A stretch of DNA of 64,000 nucleotides, taken from Gammaproteobacteria bacterium (GTDB lineage Bacteria; Pseudomonadota; Gammaproteobacteria; SZUA-229). A model generated the notes under the pieces. That model did not search any database. It was not told the DNA's origin and saw nothing but the letters and a program-made list of their open reading frames with translations. The position numbers and the translations under genes were made by a program. The stretch is taken from NCBI GenBank assembly GCA_029882355.1, contig JAOUKV010000003.1:62001-126000 (forward strand), written 5' to 3'. Below are positions 17,366-26,977 of the stretch, piece by piece (position 1 is the first letter of the stretch; every line of letters starts with the position of its first letter).

Positions 17366-19504
17366 ATGGACCAAATCGTTAAACAGGATAGCACCCGCAC
17401 CCAAATGCGTGACAAGGCAAAACAACTACTTCAGGAAATTGAAGTAGAACGTCTACCTAGCCTGCCCAACATCCTGCTGTCTCTACTCAAAACAGTTAAC
17501 GAATCAAAAATTTCTCGCAAATCATTATCAAATCACATTGATAAGGACCCCGCACTTCGGCTACGGCTACTATCAATATGCCAGCATCGTACTAATTCAA
17601 CTGATAGTGGTGATACAACCACTCATATACTGCAACAAATCGACGAACACGCATTAAAAAATCTGGCGATCACATCTACCGCACAGCAATATTTTTCTGA
17701 TGACAATACTCCAGAGCAAATTATTTTTTTAAAACAGCATTGGCGACACGCACTACTCTGCGCTTACATCGCTAAAGCCATTGCCAAAAAATGCCACTAT
17801 CAATACCCGGAAGAGGCTTATACCGCTGGCCTGCTTCACGATATTGGTCAACTAGTGTTGCATTGTGCATACCCCGATATATACACCACACTCAACACAC
17901 ATAATGATGATGAATCAGCCTTAGACGAGCTGGAGAAAAATGAATTTTCATGCAACCACTTATACCTCGGTGCTGAATTACTCAATCTCTATAATGCTAA
18001 TTCATTTCTATGCGACTCGATTCTATATCACCACGAACCGATTGATCGAATTATTGACGCACACCCATTGGTCAAAATCATTCACCTTGCCAATCAACTT
18101 ACCAGCACCGATTTCAATCATTCAGACAATGATATTTTTGACCATGCTGATCAACTTTTTGGCTTTGGGCGATCGACTATTATTGAGATTCTGAGCAACG
18201 CAAATGACTATCTAAATAGCTGTACAGTTGAATTTGAAATCGATCTCGATGAGGATAATGATGAAAACAATTTACGTCAGATACAATCCAGAGCCGAGTA
18301 TGTTCAAGCACAGCTGGATGAACAGATTAAAACCATTAGCCTACTCGATGGCTTGCATCAGCAGCTATCAAGAGTTAATGATGACAATGAGATGTTCACG
18401 TCCATAGAACGGTATGTGGAGCTTCTCTTCGGTATCGATAAGAAGATGATTTTTCTATACGATGCTGACAATAAATATATCCACGCTACTGGCAGCAATG
18501 ATGACCAACACCTTAACGACCTAACTATTCCGCTAAAAGAAAATCGCAGCATCATTACTGACTGCGTACTTGAAAAGAAAGCGCTACACTCCTTTTCTCA
18601 TCAGTACAATAAACCCAGCATTATTGATCAACAAATATTATCATCGACGTCTAAACAGGGAATGATCTGTCTACCTTTGATCCGCCACCAGGAAATCATT
18701 GGTGTACTGACACTAGGCGTTAATAGGCAACAACAAACTACTTTATGGACGCAACTATCACTGCTCAATCACTTTACTCACGAAATAGCACAGACTATTT
18801 ATTATCGTCGCTCGAACAAGAATAAAACCAGCTCAGACTGGGGCAAGTATGAATCTCATATTCGTGAAGTCATTCATGAAATCAATAACCCCCTGAGCAT
18901 TATTAATAACTACCTTGAAATATTGAGCCTTAAACTGGATGCTGAAAATCAGGCAAACACTGACATCAAAACCATCAAGAATGAAATTCTTCGTGTCAGC
19001 GACATCCTACTACGACTAAAAACACCAAAACCCAGCCTGGTCGCCACCGCAAAAATTGATATCAATGTGCTGATTACAGAACTATCCCATGTCTTCGAAA
19101 CATCAATTCTAGCTGCTAACAATATCCAATTAAAAACTGAACTTGATCTACACATTTCCCCTATTGATTGTAATGCTAATGCACTTAAGCAGATTTATAC
19201 AAATTTAATTAAAAATGCCGCAGAGGCACTTCCAGTAAATGGTCAAATAATGGTCTACACTCAGGGACAAGTTAATGTTGATGGTAAGACTTACATTGAA
19301 ATATCTGTCGCCGACAACGGACCAGGTATTCGGCCCGAGGTACTGAGCCAGTTATTTAAACCGGTTCAAACTGAAAAAGGCAATGGACACTCAGGCATAG
19401 GGCTAAGCATCGTTAAAAAACTGGTCGCAGAACTGAACGGTTCTATAAGTTGCAGAAGCAGTAAAAAAGGCACTACTTTTCAAATATTATTGCCTACTAA
19501 ATGA
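17366..19504 (+). CDS. HDOD-GAF histidine kinase
   Basis: A 712-residue soluble protein. The HDOD domain (about residues 25-240) starts with LPSLPNILLSLLK and contains GLLHDIGQL. A GAF domain follows (about 330-475). HisKA has VIHEINNPLSIINNYLEIL near residue 505, and HATPase has NLIKNAAEAL, DNGPGI and GHSGIGLSIV at the C-terminus. The kinase core is intact, with phospho-His in the HEINNPL motif. No membrane segment is present, so it senses an internal signal. The REC-PAS-GGDEF-EAL gene follows after 80 bases and is its likely partner. Confidence 0.9.
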   Translation: MDQIVKQDSTRTQMRDKAKQLLQEIEVERLPSLPNILLSLLKTVNESKISRKSLSNHIDKDPALRLRLLSICQHRTNSTDSGDTTTHILQQIDEHALKNLAITSTAQQYFSDDNTPEQIIFLKQHWRHALLCAYIAKAIAKKCHYQYPEEAYTAGLLHDIGQLVLHCAYPDIYTTLNTHNDDESALDELEKNEFSCNHLYLGAELLNLYNANSFLCDSILYHHEPIDRIIDAHPLVKIIHLANQLTSTDFNHSDNDIFDHADQLFGFGRSTIIEILSNANDYLNSCTVEFEIDLDEDNDENNLRQIQSRAEYVQAQLDEQIKTISLLDGLHQQLSRVNDDNEMFTSIERYVELLFGIDKKMIFLYDADNKYIHATGSNDDQHLNDLTIPLKENRSIITDCVLEKKALHSFSHQYNKPSIIDQQILSSTSKQGMICLPLIRHQEIIGVLTLGVNRQQQTTLWTQLSLLNHFTHEIAQTIYYRRSNKNKTSSDWGKYESHIREVIHEINNPLSIINNYLEILSLKLDAENQANTDIKTIKNEILRVSDILLRLKTPKPSLVATAKIDINVLITELSHVFETSILAANNIQLKTELDLHISPIDCNANALKQIYTNLIKNAAEALPVNGQIMVYTQGQVNVDGKTYIEISVADNGPGIRPEVLSQLFKPVQTEKGNGHSGIGLSIVKKLVAELNGSISCRSSKKGTTFQILLPTK

Positions 19505-19584
19505 GACAAAAGCACTACTCTAGAATTGTGCGTAATAAAAATAAGAACAAAGGCCTAATCACCTTTGCGCGGTAGAGTAATAAA

Positions 19585-21762
19585 ATGAGCAAAAAAGAAC
19601 AACAAAACATCCTCATCGTTGATGACGATCACACCCTTCTTAGCAGTTTAAAAAAGCTGCTAGCTATCCATGGCTACGAAAGCGATAGCGCTGTCGGTGG
19701 TGAAGAAGCTATTTGTCAAATCAATCAAAAACAATATGATCTAATTTTGCTTGATCTGCACATGCCTCATGTTAACGGCTATGATGTGATGCAACATATC
19801 AGATCCATTAATCAAACACCTGCTGTGGTCATTGTTAGCGGCGAGACCTCGTTCGAAGCTGCACGAAAAGCCTGTACCAACGGCGCTTATGACTTTCTAT
19901 CCAAACCGTATCAAACTGAAGAATTACTCACTACGGTCAAACATGCACTCAAAGAAAAACATCTCAAGAAACAGAACTTATTAATGCAAAAACAGCTCAA
20001 GGAATCTGAGCGCCTGCATCGTTACCTGGTCAATACCTCACCAGATATTATTTATATTCTTGACCCTCATGGTCATTTCACTTTCATCAACGAGCGCATA
20101 GAAAACCTGCTGGGTTTTGATATGAAAGAGCTAATTGGCCAGCATTACTCAGTACTGGTTCATCAGGATGATGTTGAACAGGCAAAATATATATTCAATG
20201 AACGTCGCATTGGTGAGCGTGCCTCAACCAACATCGAACTTCGTCTTAAGTGCAAAGACAGTGATACGCCCCGGTATTTTGAAAATAAAACTCTGCCCAT
20301 AGAACTTAGTTCCATGGGTATTTACACCGGTGCGGACAAAAATAATGATTATCTCGGTACCTATGGTGTTGCCCGAGACATTACTGACCGCAAGCAAGCA
20401 GAAGAAACCATTACCTTTCAGGCTTATCACGACCTACTAACACGCCTACCTAATCGCGCCTTATTACGCGACCGTTTAAGTCTGGCTATCAGTCACGCCA
20501 AACGTGAAGGCGAAATGCTGGCTGTGATGTTTCTTGACCTGGATCGATTTAAGAATATCAACGATAGCCTTGGCCATATGATTGGAGACGAATTATTACA
20601 ACAAGTCAGCAACCGTCTTAAGGAATGCTTACGTGAGGGTGACACACTGTCGCGTTTTGGTGGTGATGAATTTACTCTGTTGCTGCCAAAAATTAATAAT
20701 CATAGGGGCAATGTCAGCAAGATTGCCAAAAAAATCACTCATGTATTGAGAACGCCATTTTTCATTGATGATCATGAACTTTATGTCAGCGCCAGCATTG
20801 GTATGGCAATTTACCCGCAAGACGGCACCAGCATGGATACATTAATCAAGAATGCCGATATTGCCATGTACCATGTTAAAGGACAGGGGAAAAATGGTTA
20901 TCAGTTTTACTCTGAGGACATGAATACACCCTATTTCAAAAATCTTGCACTCGATACAGGCATTCACAAAGCGCTGGAAAACGAAGAGTTCATGCTGCTC
21001 TATCAGCCGCAGGTTAATGTCAAATCAGGAGAGGTCATTGGCGCAGAAGCGTTACTTCGCTGGGAGCATCCTGAACATGGTTGTATATCGCCCGATGAAT
21101 TTGTGCCATTTGCTGAGGAGACCGGTCTGATGGTGGAAATAGACAACTGGGTACTACGACATGCCATCGCAGAGGTCGCTCAATGGATAAACGCGGGAAC
21201 ACCAAACGTACGTATGTCGATTAATATTTCTGCCCGTCATTTATTGGAAGACAGTCTCGTCGATGAAATCACTCAGATGCTCAACGAGTTTGATGTATCG
21301 GGGAAAAACATTGAAATAGAAATTACCGAACACGCCATCATGAATGACATGGATGGCGTCATTCATAAACTAAACCAGCTTAGCGCTCTAGGCATTAGCA
21401 TCGCGATTGATGACTTCGGCACTGGTTACTCCTCTCTGACCTATTTGCATAAACTGCCTATTCATACTCTAAAAATAGATCGCAGCTTCCTGCAAGAAGA
21501 TCGATTTGATAATAACGATCACACCATAGTGAATACCATTGTTGCTATGGCTAATGGACTAAAACTAAATGTCATCGCTGAAGGCATAGAAACGCAACGT
21601 CAAATGGATTATTTGCGTGAAATTGGCTGCAATGAAGCACAGGGATTCCTGTTTGGCAAACCATTAGAAGCTAAAGTCATTGCAAAGCTGTTGGAGAAAA
21701 AACCATTTTCTCTGCCCGACACAAATAAGACAAATATCAGCTCACATAAAAATCAACACTAA
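19585..21762 (+). CDS. Response regulator with PAS, GGDEF and EAL domains
   Basis: A 725-residue protein. The REC domain (about 8-125) has the acidic pair in IVDDDH, phosphoacceptor LILLDLHMP and conserved Lys in FLSKPY. The PAS domain lies at about 145-270 (NTSPDIIYILDPHGHFTFIN). The GGDEF domain (about 285-440) has intact FGGDEF. The EAL domain (about 460-705) has AEALLRW, DDFGTGYSS and LKIDRSF. Both active sites look complete, so it may make or break c-di-GMP under control of phosphorylation by the HDOD kinase upstream. Confidence 0.92.
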   Translation: MSKKEQQNILIVDDDHTLLSSLKKLLAIHGYESDSAVGGEEAICQINQKQYDLILLDLHMPHVNGYDVMQHIRSINQTPAVVIVSGETSFEAARKACTNGAYDFLSKPYQTEELLTTVKHALKEKHLKKQNLLMQKQLKESERLHRYLVNTSPDIIYILDPHGHFTFINERIENLLGFDMKELIGQHYSVLVHQDDVEQAKYIFNERRIGERASTNIELRLKCKDSDTPRYFENKTLPIELSSMGIYTGADKNNDYLGTYGVARDITDRKQAEETITFQAYHDLLTRLPNRALLRDRLSLAISHAKREGEMLAVMFLDLDRFKNINDSLGHMIGDELLQQVSNRLKECLREGDTLSRFGGDEFTLLLPKINNHRGNVSKIAKKITHVLRTPFFIDDHELYVSASIGMAIYPQDGTSMDTLIKNADIAMYHVKGQGKNGYQFYSEDMNTPYFKNLALDTGIHKALENEEFMLLYQPQVNVKSGEVIGAEALLRWEHPEHGCISPDEFVPFAEETGLMVEIDNWVLRHAIAEVAQWINAGTPNVRMSINISARHLLEDSLVDEITQMLNEFDVSGKNIEIEITEHAIMNDMDGVIHKLNQLSALGISIAIDDFGTGYSSLTYLHKLPIHTLKIDRSFLQEDRFDNNDHTIVNTIVAMANGLKLNVIAEGIETQRQMDYLREIGCNEAQGFLFGKPLEAKVIAKLLEKKPFSLPDTNKTNISSHKNQH

Positions 21763-21763
21763 G

Positions 21764-21778
21764 GCTCAGGCTGAGCCC
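21764..21778. other. Hairpin between convergent genes
   Basis: GGCTCA-GGC-TGAGCC, closely followed by a small GGGC-GCAA-GCCC hairpin at about 21784-21795. There is no T run, so a standard terminator is not supported, though it sits between two convergent genes. Confidence 0.35.
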
Positions 21779-21801
21779 AATCAGGGCGCAAGCCCGCATT
21801 A

Positions 21802-22809
21802 TTAACCAATACGTAACTCTTCCATAAAATAACAAACGCAATCCTGTCTTATTGCTTTTTCATTTCTTGTGTACATTGACAATGTCACCGATTTTTTAAA
21901 CAGCAGTTTATTGCCCTCAATTTTAATATATTCGTCAGTCACATCTTCGCTGCTTTCACTACTGACAATAACTAATTTCTCTTTTGATGCATCCACGGTT
22001 GCAAACTCTGTACCCGGATGAATCTGGTGAAAATTTTTATCATCCAGTTCCTCACTTAAACAAATATCACAGCTTCCGCTATTGATGTCATTACCTATAC
22101 TAACTGTTTGCGGTATCAGGACTCGTGCGATAGTGTGATAAAGTTTTAGACCATTACTATTGTGTGATGATAGATCATCCAGCTCCAGAATTGACTCCAG
22201 ATATGCCAGCGCATGATCTTCGCCAGACTTGTCACCCGACTGGCCACACTCAAGCACAGCTGATGGACAAAAATCTGAAAATGCAGATGATTGCACACCT
22301 TTGGGACTGGTAAAATAAACTGCAATATCACTAAACTTTGAAACCAATACCAGCCCGTGCGGATTAAGAATGTTAATGCATCCGTAATGTGGGTTCTTTC
22401 CCGTGTTGTTGTGTATATCTATACTGGCAAATGGTTTCTTCTTCCGCATTATATGAGTCACCAATTGCATCATATCTTTTTCTGGTGAATCATCGTGATG
22501 ACTGCCAGGCCAAATACGATTGTAATCGTCCTGAGCATCCAGATGCCGCTGATTTTCTTTTGCCGCAGAAATATTGCCTACAAATAATGAAATTGATCTT
22601 GGTAATGCTTGCTCACTGTACTTTTTTAGCAACCGCTGAATCGCATACAGGCCAGTGGTTTCATTGCCGTGCAATAATGTACAAATAAATAATGGCTGCG
22701 GATTAACACCTTCAAGATGAAATAGTGTTGGCGTCTTCAATACCTCATGCAAATCTTCTGCCTTTGCATCAAGAAATCCATCAGGTATATAGTTCATCTG
22801 ATTTAGCAT
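21802..22809 (-). CDS. Succinylglutamate desuccinylase/aspartoacylase family protein
   Basis: A 335-residue zinc amidohydrolase of the AstE/AspA group (M14-like). Visible motifs are LLHGNETTGLYAIQRL (zinc His and Glu), ASIDIHNNTGKNPHYGCIN and VLECGQSGD (catalytic Glu). These enzymes cleave N-acyl amino acids or similar amides. The substrate is not clear, as the chain lacks other family-specific marks. It overlaps the upstream GCS2-ligase gene by one base (TAATG), indicating tight coupling. Confidence 0.82.
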   Translation of the reverse strand: MLNQMNYIPDGFLDAKAEDLHEVLKTPTLFHLEGVNPQPLFICTLLHGNETTGLYAIQRLLKKYSEQALPRSISLFVGNISAAKENQRHLDAQDDYNRIWPGSHHDDSPEKDMMQLVTHIMRKKKPFASIDIHNNTGKNPHYGCINILNPHGLVLVSKFSDIAVYFTSPKGVQSSAFSDFCPSAVLECGQSGDKSGEDHALAYLESILELDDLSSHNSNGLKLYHTIARVLIPQTVSIGNDINSGSCDICLSEELDDKNFHQIHPGTEFATVDASKEKLVIVSSESSEDVTDEYIKIEGNKLLFKKSVTLSMYTRNEKAIRQDCVCYFMEELRIG

Positions 22810-24251
22810 TATATTGTCTCAAAATCCCATTCATGTACTGGCTGACCAGTTTTTTGATTCTTCAAATAGTTTAGTGTGAGCTGTGATCGATCATCTTGAT
22901 GTGCATTAAGAAAATTTAATTGCCACTGACTGCCTGTTTTATTTTTCTCCACACGCCGTTCAATAATTGAAAGGTAACGCTTTGCATCTTCCTGACTAAT
23001 ACCGAGCTTATATAAACCGGTTTCAGCTTCATCAAGTAATTTCTCAAGAATGATATTTTGTAGCGTGTCATTTTTATTCCCCATCCAGCTGGTTTTATAC
23101 TTTAAGCCCAGCTGTGCGGTACGATAAAAATTATCTTTAACATCGGCAAACGCCATGATGCATTCTGGCTGCTCTTCCATCGTGGCGTAGTAATGAACCA
23201 GCCCATAATAAAATGCGATATTGGCAATATTATCGATCGTTGACGGGGCGCTCGCACATACACGGTGTTCAATACGTAAGTGCGGCGTCTGGTCTGCATC
23301 AAAACCAATTAGTGGTCGGTTCCATCGCCAAATAGTGCCATTGTGCAATGCTAAATGTTTAATTTCTTTTAAACTTGCATGATAATGCACAGGTAGCAGA
23401 ACAGGGAAATGATCAAGATTTTCCTGAAAACATTCATACATTGAATTACGAATGTAACCCGTTCCAAAGCTGACACGATGCACTGGCCCTGAGGCTGCCC
23501 CACCATAACCGCCAGTATTCACTGCTTGCTCAAATACTGGGATGCGTGTTTCCTGCCATAATCGTCGCCCAAATAAACAGGGTGAGTTAGCACTAACCCC
23601 GACCATTGGCGCAGACAACAAAGCAGAGGCATTGTAATAACGCGCAGCAAAATCCTGCGGTACCTGTATATGAATTTGTAATGAGGTTGCCGCAGCTTCC
23701 AGCATTACGTCTTTATGAGTTACTTGCAGATGATCTTCACCATTGATATTCAATTCAATATCGAGCCCTCTGCGGTGTCGCATTACCTGTTCATTGAGGG
23801 CTTTGTATCGATCTAGCAAAGATATATTTTTTGTTGTGAGGTCACTATCTTGTAAGGTAGGCAGGATACCAATGCTAACAATATTACTCTCAAGAGATTG
23901 AGCCATTGTAGAACACTGCTGCCAAAGTTCATTCAACTTATGTTCAAAACTGGAAAGCACTTTGTTAGATAATTGCTCAGGTTCGACATTGAGCTCGACG
24001 TTGAACTTGGCCAGTTCAGGGGTTAATAAAGCATTATTTGCGTACTCAAGAAATGCTTCATTAATGGCCGCAGGCTCACCTTTTTTATTAATCAACCAGG
24101 CTTCAAGCTCATAGCCCGCCATCAACGCAGATGATGAAAATCGATGATTATCAAACCATTCCTTCACCAGCGCCGTTTCTTCTTTAAGTCGAGAAAAATA
24201 TTGCTGGTAATCTGATTTGTTAAAACGGCTATAGTGTATTTCTTCGCCCAT
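22809..24251 (-). CDS. GCS2-type glutamate-cysteine ligase family protein
   Basis: A 480-residue carboxylate-amine ligase. Motifs include AGYELEAWLINKKGEP (Glu binding metal-ATP), FNVELNVEP, LQIHIQVP and LRIEHRVCASAPS near residue 330. The family joins glutamate to an amine, as in the first step of glutathione synthesis. It differs from GshA of E. coli, and the next gene encodes an amide hydrolase, so the true substrate pair is open. It is the first gene of the pair. Confidence 0.78.
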   Translation of the reverse strand: MGEEIHYSRFNKSDYQQYFSRLKEETALVKEWFDNHRFSSSALMAGYELEAWLINKKGEPAAINEAFLEYANNALLTPELAKFNVELNVEPEQLSNKVLSSFEHKLNELWQQCSTMAQSLESNIVSIGILPTLQDSDLTTKNISLLDRYKALNEQVMRHRRGLDIELNINGEDHLQVTHKDVMLEAAATSLQIHIQVPQDFAARYYNASALLSAPMVGVSANSPCLFGRRLWQETRIPVFEQAVNTGGYGGAASGPVHRVSFGTGYIRNSMYECFQENLDHFPVLLPVHYHASLKEIKHLALHNGTIWRWNRPLIGFDADQTPHLRIEHRVCASAPSTIDNIANIAFYYGLVHYYATMEEQPECIMAFADVKDNFYRTAQLGLKYKTSWMGNKNDTLQNIILEKLLDEAETGLYKLGISQEDAKRYLSIIERRVEKNKTGSQWQLNFLNAHQDDRSQLTLNYLKNQKTGQPVHEWDFETI

Positions 24252-24290
24252 AGTCTGAGTCTAATGCAAAATCACACTCTAAGTAAGAAC

Positions 24291-25232
24291 TTATGATTTC
24301 TGCTCATGGTATTCAAACACCAAAACCTTCAACCCTTTACCGGGAACCGCTTCACGAAACACGTCAGGCGGAGAAATCCTTTCTTTGAACACACACTCTG
24401 GGCATTCCTTAGCCACCATATCAAACAGAAAATCTTCATCAAGATCCGGCGAGTTTAGACAAAGCATTAATAAACTACCGGGATTCATAAACTCAGGAAT
24501 ACGTCGAACAATTTTTTTATAATCTCGCTCAACATCAACACTACCTTTTTGCAAACTGGGCGGATCACAAATCAACAAATCATATGGCCCACGTTTTTTT
24601 ATTCTAGAAAAAGATTTGAAGATATCAACACCTTCAAAAGCAACCCGTTTAGTATCCTGCTGATTGATCCTATGATTATCCCGCCCCCTGCTTAATGCCG
24701 ATTTACTAATATCAATATTTAATACATGCTCAGCACCACCATCAATTGCAGCCACCGAAAAAGCACAGGTATAGGCAAACAGATTTAGCACGCGTTTACC
24801 CTGTGCATTGCTCCGAACCCATACATGGCCGTTGACCATATCAAGAAAGAAACCTGTGTTCTGAGTTACCCCCAAACGTAATCGATATTTAAGGCCTGAT
24901 TCTTCCACCACCAATTCAGTAATTTCTTCACCCCATAATATTTCAGTCGGTGACATATGTCGGCAACGGTACTGAACTTGAATTGAACGACAATCGGGCA
25001 AACGTGACTGCAATAATTCAGCCATCGACTCCAGGTTATTACGATCTTCTTCTTTGTAGATGGTGATTAATGCAACGGGTGGTAGCCAGTCGATGCTAAT
25101 GTGTTCGAAGCCTTTGTAGGCATGACCGCGCCCGTGGAATAGTCGACAGCATTGTTCAACGCCGTTGAGGTTTTTTGATTTGAAATCTATTAGATTTTCG
25201 ATGGATTCAATGGTATTAGATGACTGACTCAT
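24291..25232 (-). CDS. RlmI-like class I SAM-dependent methyltransferase
   Basis: A 313-residue protein resembling the methyltransferase half of RlmI/RlmK. An N-terminal beta-rich part leads to TQNTGFFLDM, VLNLFAYTCAFSVAA (SAM motif I), VLNIDISKSALSRGRDN and DLLICDPPSLQKG. These enzymes methylate 23S rRNA bases. It has no PUA domain typical of full RlmI, so the target may differ. It lies upstream of the ligase pair with a 39-base gap. Confidence 0.75.
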   Translation of the reverse strand: MSQSSNTIESIENLIDFKSKNLNGVEQCCRLFHGRGHAYKGFEHISIDWLPPVALITIYKEEDRNNLESMAELLQSRLPDCRSIQVQYRCRHMSPTEILWGEEITELVVEESGLKYRLRLGVTQNTGFFLDMVNGHVWVRSNAQGKRVLNLFAYTCAFSVAAIDGGAEHVLNIDISKSALSRGRDNHRINQQDTKRVAFEGVDIFKSFSRIKKRGPYDLLICDPPSLQKGSVDVERDYKKIVRRIPEFMNPGSLLMLCLNSPDLDEDFLFDMVAKECPECVFKERISPPDVFREAVPGKGLKVLVFEYHEQKS

Positions 25233-25291
25233 GAATTATTATAACTTACGGGTGGTGACTCTTAGTTATTCTCTAGAACTTACCGACAATA

Positions 25292-25317
25292 AAAAAGCCT
25301 CGTCTCCGAGGCTTTTT
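25292..25317 (-). terminator. Rho-independent terminator of gpmI
   Basis: AAAAAGCCTCG / CGAGGCTTTTT, eleven-base stem, four-base loop, with T runs on both strands. It lies just after the gpmI stop. Confidence 0.88.
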
Positions 25318-25334
25318 ATGAGGAATGCTAAATC

Positions 25335-26873
25335 CTAATATTCTCTCATCAACAATGACTTCCCAGTCATCGACGGTGCTGTCTGCAATCCCATCAACTG
25401 CAATACCGTCGGCGCAATCGAACTCAATGAAGCGCCCGGTCTTAAGTGCCAGTTCTTTTCATCAATCACCAAACAGGGTACCGGGTACAAAGTGTGCTGC
25501 GTATGTGGTTCCTGCGTAACGGGATCTACCATCTCATCACAGTTGCCATGATCGGCGGTGAGTACCACGGAATATTCTGCTTTGACAGCGGCATCTAATA
25601 CACGCCCCACTTCTTTATCCAGTGCTTCTACAGCAAGGATGACGGCTTCACGTACTGCTGTATGACCAACCATGTCGCCATTAGCGAAATTCACCAGAAT
25701 AAAACTGTGCTCGCGTTTTTCTAAAGCATCGATAATAGTATCGGCGACCTCGGCGGCACTCATTTCTGGTTTTTTATCGTATGTAGGCACATCCGGTGAA
25801 TTGATCATTATGTGATCTTCACCGGCAAAGGGTTGTTTTTTACCGCCGTTGAAGAAGTAAGTAACGTGTGCGTATTTTTCGGTTTCAGCACAATGCAATT
25901 GTTTGAAACCGGCGCGACTGACTACGGATGCGAGGGTGGCTTGTGGCCTTTCTGGCGCGTAACCGATGGGCAATAAAAATTCAGGATCGTATTCAGTCAA
26001 ACAGGTAACGGTGGCACCAACAAAACCGCCAAGTTTAAAGGAGTCAAAATCTGACTGACTGAGTGCTGCTGCCAGCTGGCGCGGTCTATCGTTACGGAAA
26101 TTGAAGAATATAACGCTGTCGCCAGATTCAACCTGCTCGGCACCTTCCAGTACGGTGGGTTTGATAAACTCATCTGTTTCATCATGCGCATAGGCGGCTT
26201 CGATTGCGTACCGAGCAGTTTCTGCCTGTATACCTTCACCTTGCACCATGGCTTTCCAGGCCAGCTCAGTTCTTTCCCAGCGGTTATCTCTATCCATGGC
26301 GTAATAACGACCGGAAACGGTGGCGATACTACCACCCGCATCTTCCAAAGCGCACTCCAGGTCATTTAAGTAAACCATGGCTGACATTTGTGCGGTATCG
26401 CGACCATCGGTAATCATGTGTACGACTGGTTTTGCTTTGCGTTCTGCGCACATTTTGATCATGGCTAGCAAATGGACGATATGGCTATGCACGCCACCAT
26501 CGGAAACTAAACCAACTAAATGAACAGGCCGACCAAGTGCGTTGGCATCCTCAATGGCAGCAATCAATGCTGCATTCTCGAAGAACTCACCGCTTTCGAT
26601 TTCATCGTTAATGCGCACCAGATCCTGACGCATAACCGCACCACATCCCAAGGTCATGTGGCCAACTTCGGAATTACCCATCTGGTCATCGGGTAGTCCC
26701 ACGGCTAAGCCACATGCGTCCAGCGTGGTGTGTGAGTTTTTGGAGAAATATTCGTCAAGCCTTGGGGTATTGGCTTCCTGAACTGCATTGTTGATGCGAC
26801 TGGGATTAACACCAACACCATCAAGGATAATCAGAAGCGTGGGCCTGCGAGGTACGATTCTTGTTTCGGCCAC
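25335..26873 (-). CDS. gpmI: 2,3-bisphosphoglycerate-independent phosphoglycerate mutase
   Basis: A 512-residue enzyme of the alkaline-phosphatase superfamily with two manganese ions. It interconverts 3- and 2-phosphoglycerate in glycolysis. Visible motifs: LIILDGVGVN (metal Asp), DDQMGNSEVGHMTLG (catalytic Ser in NSE), HMITDGRD, NFRNDRPRQL, NFANGDMVGHT and VLTADHGNCDEM. Length is normal. It is a single gene with its own terminator. Confidence 0.96.
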   Translation of the reverse strand: MAETRIVPRRPTLLIILDGVGVNPSRINNAVQEANTPRLDEYFSKNSHTTLDACGLAVGLPDDQMGNSEVGHMTLGCGAVMRQDLVRINDEIESGEFFENAALIAAIEDANALGRPVHLVGLVSDGGVHSHIVHLLAMIKMCAERKAKPVVHMITDGRDTAQMSAMVYLNDLECALEDAGGSIATVSGRYYAMDRDNRWERTELAWKAMVQGEGIQAETARYAIEAAYAHDETDEFIKPTVLEGAEQVESGDSVIFFNFRNDRPRQLAAALSQSDFDSFKLGGFVGATVTCLTEYDPEFLLPIGYAPERPQATLASVVSRAGFKQLHCAETEKYAHVTYFFNGGKKQPFAGEDHIMINSPDVPTYDKKPEMSAAEVADTIIDALEKREHSFILVNFANGDMVGHTAVREAVILAVEALDKEVGRVLDAAVKAEYSVVLTADHGNCDEMVDPVTQEPHTQHTLYPVPCLVIDEKNWHLRPGASLSSIAPTVLQLMGLQTAPSMTGKSLLMREY

Positions 26874-26977
26874 TATATTGTTTCCTGTCGTTTTATGTCG
26901 TTTTTCATTGCATCGAATTTTACACTATCGCGCTGTGCACATGAAGATCTAGCCTGATGCCTGGCTTGAATTTATGA

